Shown here in pieces: positions 9,676 to 18,700 of a DNA stretch of 21,351 nucleotides (position 1 is the stretch's first letter; each line of letters opens with the position of its first letter). The notes under the pieces were generated by a model. The model saw only the letters and a list, made by a program, of their open reading frames with translations. It had not been told where the DNA came from and did no database searches. The stretch spans positions 1 to 21,351 of the forward strand of contig JAECYW010000043.1 in assembly GCA_023014335.1 (NCBI GenBank). Direction: 5' to 3'. The translations under genes and the position numbers were made by a program. Origin of the DNA: Galerina marginata (Eukaryota > Basidiomycota > Agaricomycetes > Agaricales > Galerinaceae).

Positions 9676-12600
9676 CTAGTGGGTCTTTGCATAGTGGAGA
9701 AAAATGGCGGTCAGATTGCTGACATGACCCGGTATGGTTGGACCGTTGATCCATGGGAGCGCCTGTGCTGGCGAGGTCAGTGTGACCTGGAAATGAAGCG
9801 ATGCATCCATTGCAAGTTGCTCATCCAGAAGCACCGCATAGACAAGTGGGACGACAATGTCTTGGTGCTCACATTGGCTGTCGCTGGTATTGAACGGAGG
9901 ATGAAGGGACTCGCTTCTGCCTTGTGGGATATGGCACCGATAGCAAACACGATCGGCAGCCTTGCGTCCCCGATAGAAAATCTTACGCTTCCAACCCATG
10001 AACCCGTCCAGCTCTCCCGCAGATTTCATCGTCAGGCAATGCACAATCTCATGAGGTGGCGGGTTATCAACCCCGAGGAGGAGACAGAACGTGCAGCCAC
10101 CGGAAAACCGGGAAAGCTGACGCTTGAATTCTTGGACATAACTCGACTCCTCCATGACCCTGTCCTGACGTATCTTCTTTGCCTGCTGTGTTGCAGGATC
10201 AAAAGACTGAAGAGATGGGCGTTTGAGGCTGAGAAAAGGTAAGAGGTAGGACAAGGGAAAAGAAATAAAAAGGTGCGTACGAATCTTGCCTCTCCCGTTC
10301 TTCCCTGCAGACACCACACAACTCGTTTTCGGTGGAATCAGTGCAGCGTATGCCTTCACCATCAACAAAACGGGTTATGGTGTACCTGATGCATACAGAA
10401 CGCGACGCCAAAGAAAGCTGCATGTACCGCTTTCCACTGAAGTCATCTGGGTCTTCGGAATGCACATATCCACCAACAGAAGGAAAGAGGATGCACAAAG
10501 TCGGTTTCTTGTCCCTTCCTCCACGAGAAACCTCTTGAATGTAGCTGAGGGTTTCCAATGGGGTACCAGCATGAATAACAAGGCGAACATGCGCGTAGTC
10601 AACTCCTGCGCCAAATGCGGTCGTGGATATCATTGCGGCATGATCGCCCCCAGCCACCCACGCCTGGTGGAACTTGGTGCGCTGGGCGGAATCAAGGGTA
10701 CCATTGTAAAAATTATATCCAAGAGCGTACTGGAGCGCTTGCCCGGAGCTGATGGTCGGGACAAAGATGAGCGCCCGGTCTTCTGGATTCTGGAGATGGC
10801 GTTGGACAAGGTGCCTGACTGGCTGCGCCATGTCATGCTGAGCGGTGGGTGGGTTCCAGACATAGCAGAGCTCGGGCCGGTTGGTGTGGGTGCGGAAAAC
10901 AAGTGTATCGCTGCGCATAGTGTACGTTTTCATTATCCGGGGCTGCATATCAACGGTGACAGTAGCAGATATGCACACAATCTGTACTGGGAAGCTGCAG
11001 CGGAGTTCGTCCATGCGAGAAAGTGCAGGACGGAAGTGGCTTTGGGATGGCGGAATGTGACACTCGTCAATGACCTGACGCACAACAGGCACCCTCTGAT
11101 TTAGTTCAGCAAGCGCTTGTTTAAACTGGATGCAATCTGTGGTATCGGCAGAGACAAGAAGGATGTTGGCAGCACCGGAAGGACGTTTCCCAGATTGATA
11201 GACCTCAAAGCGCACATCCATGCGGATTAAGCGCGAGATGTAATCATCGAGAAGGCTGAGGAGTGGAACAACAATGACCGTGATTTGGTTGACTTCAAGA
11301 AGAGAAGGAAGGATGACGACCATTGTCTTTCCCGATCCAGTGGCCATAACAACAAGTACGTCGGTCTTGAGGTCGGAAACAGCAAGAAAGGCAAGCTTTT
11401 GCTCCTCGCATGTCCACTTTGCATCCGGGTTCTCCATGATCTCCGCAAGCTTAGCTAAACCGGTACATTCCTTTGAACGGGGTTGAGGAGAATGTGGAAG
11501 TAAATTCCAACTCTGAGGCTCGGAAACGGAGAGGGTGTCACTGGATGAATCCCGAGCTGAAACAATACAGTGAGAAGTAGCACAGGAAAAATGGTAAAAA
11601 AAACGCACAAGAAAGCCTGTCGATGATTTCGGTAAATCCAGCCTCAACTTTACCCTCCAGCTGGGCGATCCTATCCTCTGTGGACGTGTTTCGCTGGGTG
11701 ATCTTGCTTTCTTTCACCAGGTGGAAAAACGAATCGACGGTGCATGAATCATAGGGAAGTGCGAGTCCTCCGGGAACGACACCACAGACAATTTGCCAGT
11801 CAGTGCTGACTTCGAGATAAAGGGGGAGGTAGTTCTCGGCTGCACCAGCAAGATTGTCAGTGCTAAGACCGTACACCCTGTTTTCTGTCGCGAGTTTATG
11901 ACCGCTCTGTAGAGCTTCCACGGTCTCTTCGTCGTCCTCTTCGGTGATTTCCGCTAACCGGGGTGCGAGAAAACGCCTGTACGCAATGCTAATGTGACGC
12001 CAACTGCTGACGGTGAGCGAGAACTCGAGATGAGGCGTGGAAAGGGCAATGAGACCTTCAGTGATATCCGGAGTCTTGAAGAGAGTGGTGTTGTTGACGA
12101 ACACATGGGTGGTGTAGAGCTGGATTACTTTGGGATCGTTCGGATAGCATGTCTGGGCAGCAAATCGGGCAAATGGACGGGCAATGGCAAGGCTTTGGAT
12201 GAGCAGGTCCGATGTAAAAGCACCAAGTGAATGTGGAATGAGTTTATCGGCTCCTGTAATGGCACTTGTTTTGAGGTAAGTGACAAGAAGCGCGATGTGG
12301 TTCCCAAACGCAACCAAGTTGCGCATTGGATATTCCCGAGTGTTGGTGAGGAGCATTGCGGTGAGCTCAGTAACCCGACTGGAGGCACCGGCAGTGAGAT
12401 GGATCAAAATAAGAAGCGCGAGAGTAAACTCGCTGTAGGCAACCAGCCAGCTACGTAGGGCATGGACGTTCCAGCGAATCGCCGAACCAGAATGATAGGT
12501 AACAAACTGACGCTTCAGGTCTGGGACGGTCAGAATGGTCTCCATGAGTATTGTTCGATTGGAGAAACATGAGTTCCTGTGGTCAATGAGAAAGGAGTAG

Positions 12601-14455
12601 CCTGGGATTTTGTTGGAAAGATCATCGCGAATAAGGTTGTAGCTGACACGAAGATCAATAGAGAACAAAACGGTATGCTCCCACAAGTCTCTGGTCACAC
12701 GCTCTTGAGCCGCTATCATTGCCTGAATTTCTCCAAAGTGCAGACGGCTCCCTTGAAACAGCATCTCTTTGTAATGGGGCCGGTCGAGCCACCAAATTTT
12801 TGGAAGACTGACCGTCTTGTATGAAATATTAGACGCAAGATGCTGGAGAGTGAGCAGGCTGTTGAACGTGGATTCAACCTTCTCGGTGTACCAGCGCTGG
12901 AGGCTTTTTGCTATTTCTTCCACTTGGCCATCGCCCTGTGCATGCATCAGCTGGATAAAAGTGAGGCGCATGCAATACTCAAAGCGGGCAATAGGATTGG
13001 TGACAAAATGTGCGTCCTGGAACTGCCCATTGCGCTGGAGAGTGGAAAGAGCGAGGTAGGAAATGGTGGGATCGGAAATGCGGTCCTTTTTGGTTGGTGG
13101 CCAGGTTCGCATCCAAATAAGGGAAAGAACGGCAAGCACACACTGCGCCGAAGCCTCTGGCTGATCGCTCTTGACAGACTCGCCGAGCGCTTTTACCGCT
13201 TCCAAAACATCCGCAGGAAGAGTCACAATGGGCCCACGCAAAAGCATGGCAAGGAGGTCCACAACTGGGTTGATGTAGGACACAATCTTCGAGTCATGGT
13301 CCTGGAGCTTGTGGAACGGCGTGTTTTCACTCCTGGCATTGAATATGTCAGACATTCCTCTGAACGCCGGGCTAGAGAATGTAGACTTACTTTATGAGTG
13401 GAAGCGGATTGTTCAATGTCTGAAGCACAAGAACTGGGGTGCAGTCGATGAGATCCGATGCTGACATCATAAGGTGGAGAAGAGCTGGCTTAAGATGCCG
13501 AAATTCGCTGACAGTAGGATGCTGAACGAGCTGAAGAAGATCTTCCACTTTCTGGCCTTCCAATAACTCGTGCCAGCGCACAATGCGAAGCCATGGACTG
13601 ATGTTACGGGCGTCGGTGGTGGGAATCGGTTCGGGAAAAGGAGGAACAAGCTGCTCTGCCAACAACTTGATATTGTTGTCAGCGGCAGGTTCGGGAGGAG
13701 TGGGGAAAGGAATGACAGAAAAATACGCATTTCCCATCCCCTTTTTGAGCTGTTGGCAGTGGACGGGAGAATACTGAGCGGGAGGCTGAAGGCCAGGATG
13801 CTTGTCGCGGAAATGGTCCTTGAGTGTGTCGAGGAGGGTGTACGGCTTTGGGCAAGCACTGCACTGCAGTCCTTTAAGGAGCGGAAGTCCCTGTATTTGA
13901 GCCATTCCTGCATCAGTGAACGCAGGAAGCTTGATAGGAAGGCTAAGAAAGACGGAGATTTTAGCGACATTGTCCTTTTCTGCAGCGGTCGGTTTAAACC
14001 CTTTGTGACTGTCATTGAAATGAAACTGCAGGCTTCCGACCACAACAGTGCACTCGCACGGTATGCAGATAAGAATTTTGTAGCGGATATTAACAACCAG
14101 AGAGAGCTGACGGAGAGTCGGGGTATCAATTAAATCCTGAGACAGGTAAAAAATATCCTCCTGATCGGACTGTGAGTAAAACATCAATCAACGTATTCCA
14201 AAAACTCACGGGAAGTGTAGCTGTCGACCATTTGACCACAGTTTTGAGATGTGCGACAAAATCGTCCCTAGTATGGTATACAGTCGGAGTCGCATGACGA
14301 TGGCAGGGACAAAGAAAATGTCCACTGTCGTTAGCCTTGACGGTGTGAGAGACCTTGGAGATGGTAAATGTGACCGAACCATGCTGATGTTCTCTGTGCT
14401 GAAGCAGAAGGATCTCGGAATCAAAGGTTTGAGTGCAATCTTTGCAGGAATACAT
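9676..14455 (-). CDS. C2H2 (DUF3505/OrsD-type) – tyrosine-recombinase-like – RecQ helicase fusion, 1514 aa
   Basis: Exons 14455-14210, 14136-13391, 13332-11609, 11556-10281 and 10228-9676 join in phase (4545 nt, stop TAG). N-terminal zinc fingers: C4/C7/H20/H25, C106/C109/H121/H126 and C174/C177/H190/H195, in the arrangement of fungal DUF3505/OrsD regions. The middle part has SSRVTELT (R650), TYLKTS (K685), SWRHIS (R776, H777) and SGHKLATENRVYG (H809, Y818). The 9-residue H-to-Y gap and ~126-residue Arg-to-Arg gap match tyrosine recombinases such as Cre. The helicase has Walker A ATGSGKT (977-983), DECH (1069-1072, RecQ DEAH), SAT (~1102), TTAFGAGVD (~1217) and QEVSRGGRD (~1246). The Cys/His-rich C-terminus (CYRCHIP) resembles the tail of telomere-linked-type fungal helicases. 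No frame break is seen, so it may be active. The helicase call is very secure; the recombinase call rests on motif spacing only. Confidence 0.92.
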
Positions 14456-14587
14456 GATGGATCAATGGAGAGAATGGACGCGTTGACTGGCAAACTTTGT
14501 TGATTCACATCTAAATAATTACAAACAAGCGCAAAAGGGAAGAAAAAGTGGAAGAGGAAGCGACATTCTGCCGAACCTGGTGGATGA
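14456..14587 (-). promoter_or_regulatory. Short upstream region of the helicase gene
   Basis: Only 132 bp separate the helicase-gene ATG from the right hairpin repeat. If the repeat is the element boundary, the element carries its own minimal promoter here, or it depends on sequence beyond the insertion site. No clear TATA box was recognised. Confidence 0.3.
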
Positions 14588-15030
14588 GTGAGGCCCGTTT
14601 CCAGAAACGGGCGTCACTGACTGACCACCGATTACGTATTCAGGCAACTTTCCCAGGCACTCGGACAGGTCAAATACCCTGAAATGACATTGAATGCCGA
14701 GTACATTTGGAATATACGTCAATGTGTATAGCAAATCGGTATATTTCACTGCCTGGTCACGTTCCAGCTGATTGTGCAAATGAGATAAATAACAGACCGA
14801 CAACTAAAGGTGACACACAGTGATAAAATTGCAAGGTTCAGGTCATGTTGCAGGCGACGAATAAGTTCTTCGTTTCGCGTGTCTTGCTCAAGAAGATTTT
14901 CGATATATGGGATAAGAAGATTGATCCTTTCGATGCTGATCTGATAAATAAGATAATTCTGTGGTGCTCCTGTGAGCAGAAATATACCGACAGGTAAAAG
15001 ACTATTGACAGACCATTCGATGGCGTCCAT
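14519..15030 (-). CDS. Possible small helical protein, uncertain
   Basis: A frame from ATG 15030 encodes MDAIEWSVNSLLPV and then a helix-rich, charged stretch (YIENLLEQDTRNEELIRRLQ). A GTCACC…TCAG intron could join it in phase to LERDQAVKYTDLLYTLTYIP and a tail ending at 14519. Composition looks partly coding, but the introns are weak and I recognise no family. The right hairpin repeat would lie inside its tail, so the last part may be non-coding or changed by insertion. Confidence 0.25.
14588..14627 (+). repeat. Right copy of 40-bp hairpin repeat (att-like)
   Basis: It contains the perfect inverted repeat GCCCGTTT-CCAG-AAACGGGC (14593-14612), and its flanks match the left copy at 9510-9549. 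The four differences are one in the 4-nt centre and three in the right flank. The same orientation at both ends fits attL/attR-like sites better than terminal inverted repeats. Confidence 0.85.
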
Positions 15031-15169
15031 TGGCAGGTGGGGAGTCCATGTTGTGGTTCAAGAAAGAGATTGATAATGAACGGAAGCAAATGCATTCTTT
15101 ACAACGAGGTATAGGGGAATGTATCAACCATCCGCTCTTCTGCCCTTGGTAACCAATGAATTTCCTCGA

Positions 15170-15444
15170 TCACTGTGTGCTTTCCGAATCATCTGCTGCT
15201 ACAAGCTCATGGACCACCTCCGCCTCCTCTGCCAGATCAACGAGTATCTGACCGAAACTTTTCAAACGATCTGCCATCTGGATAAACGTCCCAAGTTTAA
15301 TGATGAAAGAAGTGGCTTCTCGAATCGCGAGGAGGTCGTTTATGCTTTCAAGCTCGTCGGCGGTCAAAAGTGAACTCTGGTAGGTGCAGGTCAGTAATGA
15401 GCGCCACAGTCGACCTGAGAGTAACGTACCTCGTTGGTAGACAT
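15170..15444 (-). CDS. Small acidic helical protein, unknown
   Basis: Exon 15444-15430 (MSTNE), intron 15429-15377 (GTACGT…CCAG), exon 15376-15170 (stop TGA), about 73 aa. The product is an amphipathic, acidic helical protein (TADELESINDLLAIREATSF, then DRLKSFGQILVDLAEEAEVV). The canonical donor, the in-phase splice and the biased composition support a real gene. A GTGATC site at the stop could lead to further exons. No family recognised. Confidence 0.45.
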
Positions 15445-15786
15445 GGTAAAGATGGAAATGCAAATTCACACCGTCTGGGCAATATAAATAGTCACATGAT
15501 CAGGGCATTCCATATAACGGTGTTGAACAGAATGTGCATGCTTGGAAAGGGGGAATACCTTTGAACTCGGGTGACTGGGCGCCAAGATTACCCGTACCTA
15601 GCGAGAATGTCGGTAACCATGTATTTTTAGAATCCAAGTCTCAAAATAGATGCCGATTTCCAGAAACGGCTGTTGCATGCCTAACTCAAATTTCAGATAG
15701 CAACCGCTCCACTGGGCCTAGGTCAATGGTTCTGTGATCGCAATTGTTTTTTCTCCTTACAATCTATTATAAGATTCACCGGAACA
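15445..15786. other. Gene-free stretch with a third, diverged hairpin
   Basis: No convincing gene. A plus-strand frame (15534-15737) lacks coding character. Positions 15652-15670 hold a diverged relative of the hairpin core: GCCG-A-TTT-CCAG-AAA-CGGC, with one bulged base and the same CCAG centre. Confidence 0.45.
15652..15670 (+). repeat. Third, diverged hairpin core
   Basis: Arms GCCG/CGGC and TTT/AAA around CCAG, with one unpaired A. It shares the TTTCCAGAAACGG core with the right repeat but not its flanks. It could be a degenerate or empty site, or chance. Confidence 0.5.
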
Positions 15787-16017
15787 ATGATTCCCACCGA
15801 CATTCCGGATGACGATGTTGAAAAGAATGTGCCTGGAGCTATTTATATCTTATCATTGATCAGTTCTCAAATAGGAAACAATACCCAAATGCGTTCAGCT
15901 CACTCCGTCCAGGCAATTAACAACGGCTGTAAGTGATAATTGTGTGTTCATTCTTTTCAACTTGGTTGCCGAGCCTGACTTGGAATCTTTAAAGTTTACA
16001 TGTACACTGTACGTTAG
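15787..16017 (+). CDS. Possible small gene, ~54 aa
   Basis: ATG 15787 opens MIPTDIPDDDVEKNVPGAIY and continues to a canonical GTAAGT donor at 15929. A TTTAAAG acceptor at 15994 leads to a short last exon with a stop at 16017. The donor and the composition favour a real first exon, but it might instead be the 5' exon of the repeat gene downstream. No family recognised. Confidence 0.3.
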
Positions 16018-16207
16018 ATTAGCTTGAAGGTAGAAAACATACACGATTGAAATTATGGAATCGCTTGATTGCAAATTTCACGGTTAATCTGATGGAATTT
16101 ATTGTAAAGATTAGTCAGGCTTTTAACCTTCTCACCTGAGCGTGAATAACATTGGCATTCTTTTCACCCAAGTTGAAAGGAATTTAATTTATTTGACGGG
16201 CCGTTGG

Positions 16208-17355
16208 ATGGTTGTCGTTCTTACCTGCAACAGTGTTCTCACCCATCTTCAGAGCGCGCGCGCACACACGCACGCACGCACGCTCAGCTGTGACTGTTAC
16301 ACTATGTGTTGTGACGCGTTACACTATGTGTCCTGGCGGGTCAGTTTGAAACGGGATCATAAGAATATTAGGCGTTCGTCAACGCGTGACCTCCCCCCTT
16401 CACCGCCTCGGCGTTCGTCAACGCGTGACCTCCCCCCTTCACCGCCTCGACGTTCGTCAACGCGTGAGCCTCCCCCTTCACCGCCTCGGCGTTCGTCAAC
16501 GCGTGACCTCCCCCCTTCACCGCCTCGGCGTTCGTCAACGCGTGAGCTCCCCGCTCCTTCACCGCCTCGGCGTTCGTCAACGCGTGAGCTCCCCGCTCCT
16601 TCACCACCTCAACCTTCGTCATCGCGTATGCGTTCCCTGCCTCCGTCTAGTGACGTGGAAATGGGAAGGGATCTGGAAATGGAGTGCGAGGGAAACCTTT
16701 CTTCTTCACCTCTCGCTACTCCTCCTTCTCCTAGCGCCTCCCAATCCCCCTCACAAATTATTCTTGAGGTAGAGCCTTACATCCCTCCACCGAAGAAATC
16801 CAAGTCCAAAGGCACCAAAAAAAAGAAAGGCACCACCTCCAAGTCCAAGAAAGTGATGGAGCCTCTCGATATGGCAACTTTGATCGACCCAAAACAGCTG
16901 ATGGGTCGCATGGAGGAAATGGGCTTTGACGAATTGCCAAAAACATGCATGACGGAGCGGTCGGGATTCTTCAGGGAGTACTCATCGCTAAGCAGCCAGA
17001 TGAAGAAGGCTAAGGATTCTCAGAAGGAGTCCCGTCCGTTAAGAATGAAGATGATATTCGATGTCATTAAGAATTTTGTCAGAAGGTTTGCTTTGGGTCG
17101 TATTCCCTCTGCATCTTCAATTACTGATCTTGTCGGCCCCGTAAGCTCTCACTCTATTTTTTTCCCTTGGATTTTATTTACGGTTCCCCTTAGACTAAAG
17201 TACAGGTCCATAAGGTGTCGGTTGGTATTGACAACTTTATGAAGCTAGCCCCTATTCCATGGTCTAGCATTTGGGAAGGAGAGCCGGACGATATCAGGCT
17301 AAGATGTCTTTTTTTTATCGCTCGTTGTGACCAATGGGCTGAGTTGGGGAAATAA
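16208..17355 (+). CDS. Pro/Ser/Arg repeat protein with Lys-rich segment, unknown
   Basis: The frame continues to 17140, then an intron 17141-17193 (GTAAGC…CTTAG), then exon 17194-17355 with stop TAA. The start is unresolved: ATG 16208 is the first in frame, but its leader (MVVVLTCNS…) crosses a microsatellite and may be 5' UTR or intron. Six units of RRSSTRDLPPSPP or RRSSTRELPAPSPP are followed by LPPSSDVEM, a basic stretch (KKSKSKGTKKKKG) that resembles a nuclear signal, and a helical C-terminus (MEEMGFDELP … SIWEGEPDDIRLRCLFFIAR). RRSS fits basophilic kinase sites. The product is probably nuclear and largely disordered. It lies upstream of and co-oriented with the BAH-PHD gene, 136 bp away. 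It shares the SSDVE motif with the NGNHR gene. Confidence 0.6.
16253..16282. repeat. Alternating purine-pyrimidine microsatellite
   Basis: A run of CG, CA and GCAC units (GCGCGCGC, then ACACAC, then GCACGCACGCAC). It can form Z-DNA and is slippage-prone. It is followed by a 22-bp-period direct repeat of GTTACACTATGTGT (16297 and 16319). Confidence 0.8.
16371..16610 (+). repeat. 39/42-bp coding minisatellite with ACGCGT in each unit
   Basis: Six near-identical units: four of 39 bp and two of 42 bp carrying an extra Ala codon. Each begins (A/G)GCGTTCGTCAACGCGTGA and so contains ACGCGT, the MluI cell-cycle-box core. Another ACGCGT lies just upstream at 16314. The near-identity of the units suggests recent expansion. 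Confidence 0.9.
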
Positions 17356-17491
17356 TACGGAATAGTTAATTAATTAATTTTGCTTAATTACGTAATCAGT
17401 TTAATTACTTAAAATGCTTAATATAGCATTGCTTCAAATCGTTTCTTATCTGATTCTCTTCATCTCAACCCTCATCTCCTTTTTTACTACC
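17356..17491 (+). promoter_or_regulatory. AT-rich promoter of the BAH-PHD gene
   Basis: Starts with a run of TTAATTA words (TTAATTAATTAATT near 17367) and reaches the ATG at 17492 through a T/C-rich leader. The start context CTACCATGG is close to a strong Kozak sequence. There is no coding alternative. Confidence 0.5.
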
Positions 17492-18650
17492 ATGGGCGAC
17501 AAGAAATCAATACAAGACGTCCAGGCTATGCCACAGGTTGCCGGTCTCAAAGTAAAGAATCCTCAGACTAAAACGACCCACGTCTTTTATCCGGGTGACA
17601 TGTAAGCCAAATCGCCTTTGTTCAAATCTGATCAGATGGGAAACCCTCATCTCTCAGAGCCTACGTTATTCCAAAGGACATGAACATCAAGAAGCGTTCC
17701 AAATCCGGCGATGAATACTGGTTCGCGAGGATTGTATCGGTCCACCAGGGTCCCGGTAATCTTGGCTACGCGATCGTGAACTGGTTCTACTCGCGTGAAC
17801 ACCTGCTCGAACTGAAAAAACTCACCAAGGAGTGCGTATTCCACCCCTTGATTTTTAATTGATTGATTTTTTTTTTTGGCTTCAAGATCTAAACGTATCT
17901 TGGATACCTTTGGCCAACATGAGTTGGCCTTCTCTGACCATCTCGATGCCTTGAACTCATACTCCTTGGAAGGTAAGTTTCTCGATACTTAGTACATTCT
18001 TAGGTTTAAACCTTAGGGTTTACAAGCTCCGGCTGCCGTCTATAAGTTCAACGACAAAGAAAGTGTCACGGACAAGACGGTCAAAAACAACTGGTTCTAC
18101 ACGCGATATACCCTCGAAAATCTCAATGGCTCGAAAAAGCATCCAACTCTTACCGTATGTATTATTATTATTATTGATCATTTTTCTGACCATGTTCACT
18201 GATGAAACCTTACACCAGAATGTGAATAAACACTGCTTCTGTGCAAAACCCTACAGCCCAGATCTTATGATCCAAAGGTTCTGCAACAATTGCTGTGTTT
18301 GGTACCACCTGGATTGCCTGGATGGTCAGGAGGTCGCCGACGAGGACGACGAGGACGACGACGAAGATGAAGATGAAGACGAAGACGACAACGACGACTT
18401 AAAGGCCTTGCAAAAGGTTAGCGAAATGCCCGTTATGCGGGGCCCGATCCGCCATCAAGACGACTGGTCTATCACCGGCTCCGGAAAGGCCATTGAAGAC
18501 GCAGAGCATTTCATAGATCGTATCAAGCAAGATATGACCATGCCTGACGATTGGGTCGAGCAGTTGGGGGGGCGGAAATTTATCCAGTTTGCTGAGGGAA
18601 AGCATACTTGGTACGTCTGCCCAAAATGTAGTGGCGATTTTAAACTCTAG
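17492..18650 (+). CDS. BAH domain – PHD finger protein, 309 aa
   Basis: Exons 17492-17601, 17658-17831, 17887-17972, 18027-18154 and 18219-18650 (stop TAG) join in phase to 930 nt. The BAH domain spans about residues 30-160: YPGDIAYVIP, EYWFARIVSV, IVNWFYSREH, then NNWFYTRYTL. The PHD finger has C172/C174, C188/C191, H196, C199 and C300/C303. A loop of about 100 residues, beginning with an extremely acidic Asp/Glu tract (~205-225), sits between its halves, an unusual insertion. BAH and PHD modules typically read histone tails on nucleosomes, and BAH domains also occur in DNA methyltransferases, so a chromatin-reader role is likely. Its stop lies 50 bp from the stop of the convergent TET/JBP gene, a suggestive pairing for DNA-modification control. 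No catalytic domain is present. Confidence 0.92.
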
Positions 18651-18700
18651 TCGGTCTTGTGGTCATTTTTTTTTTTGTACTATATAAATAATAACATCAT

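Noticed and set aside
9679..10242. A 187-codon plus-strand frame
   Set aside because: Antisense to the Cys/His-rich C-terminus of the helicase protein, whose minus-strand reading shows ordered Cys/His motifs.
10286..11104. A 272-codon plus-strand frame opposite the helicase
   Set aside because: It lies antisense to strongly conserved helicase motifs and has no recognisable domain; its openness follows from the codon bias of the real gene.
9510..14627. A Helitron
   Set aside because: The gene encodes a RecQ-type, not PIF1-type, helicase and has no Rep/HUH motif. The hairpin is at both ends in direct orientation, unlike the single 3' hairpin of Helitrons.
16371..16610. A CRISPR-like array
   Set aside because: The repeats are contiguous, without unique spacers, and translate into a periodic Pro/Ser/Arg peptide in a eukaryotic gene.
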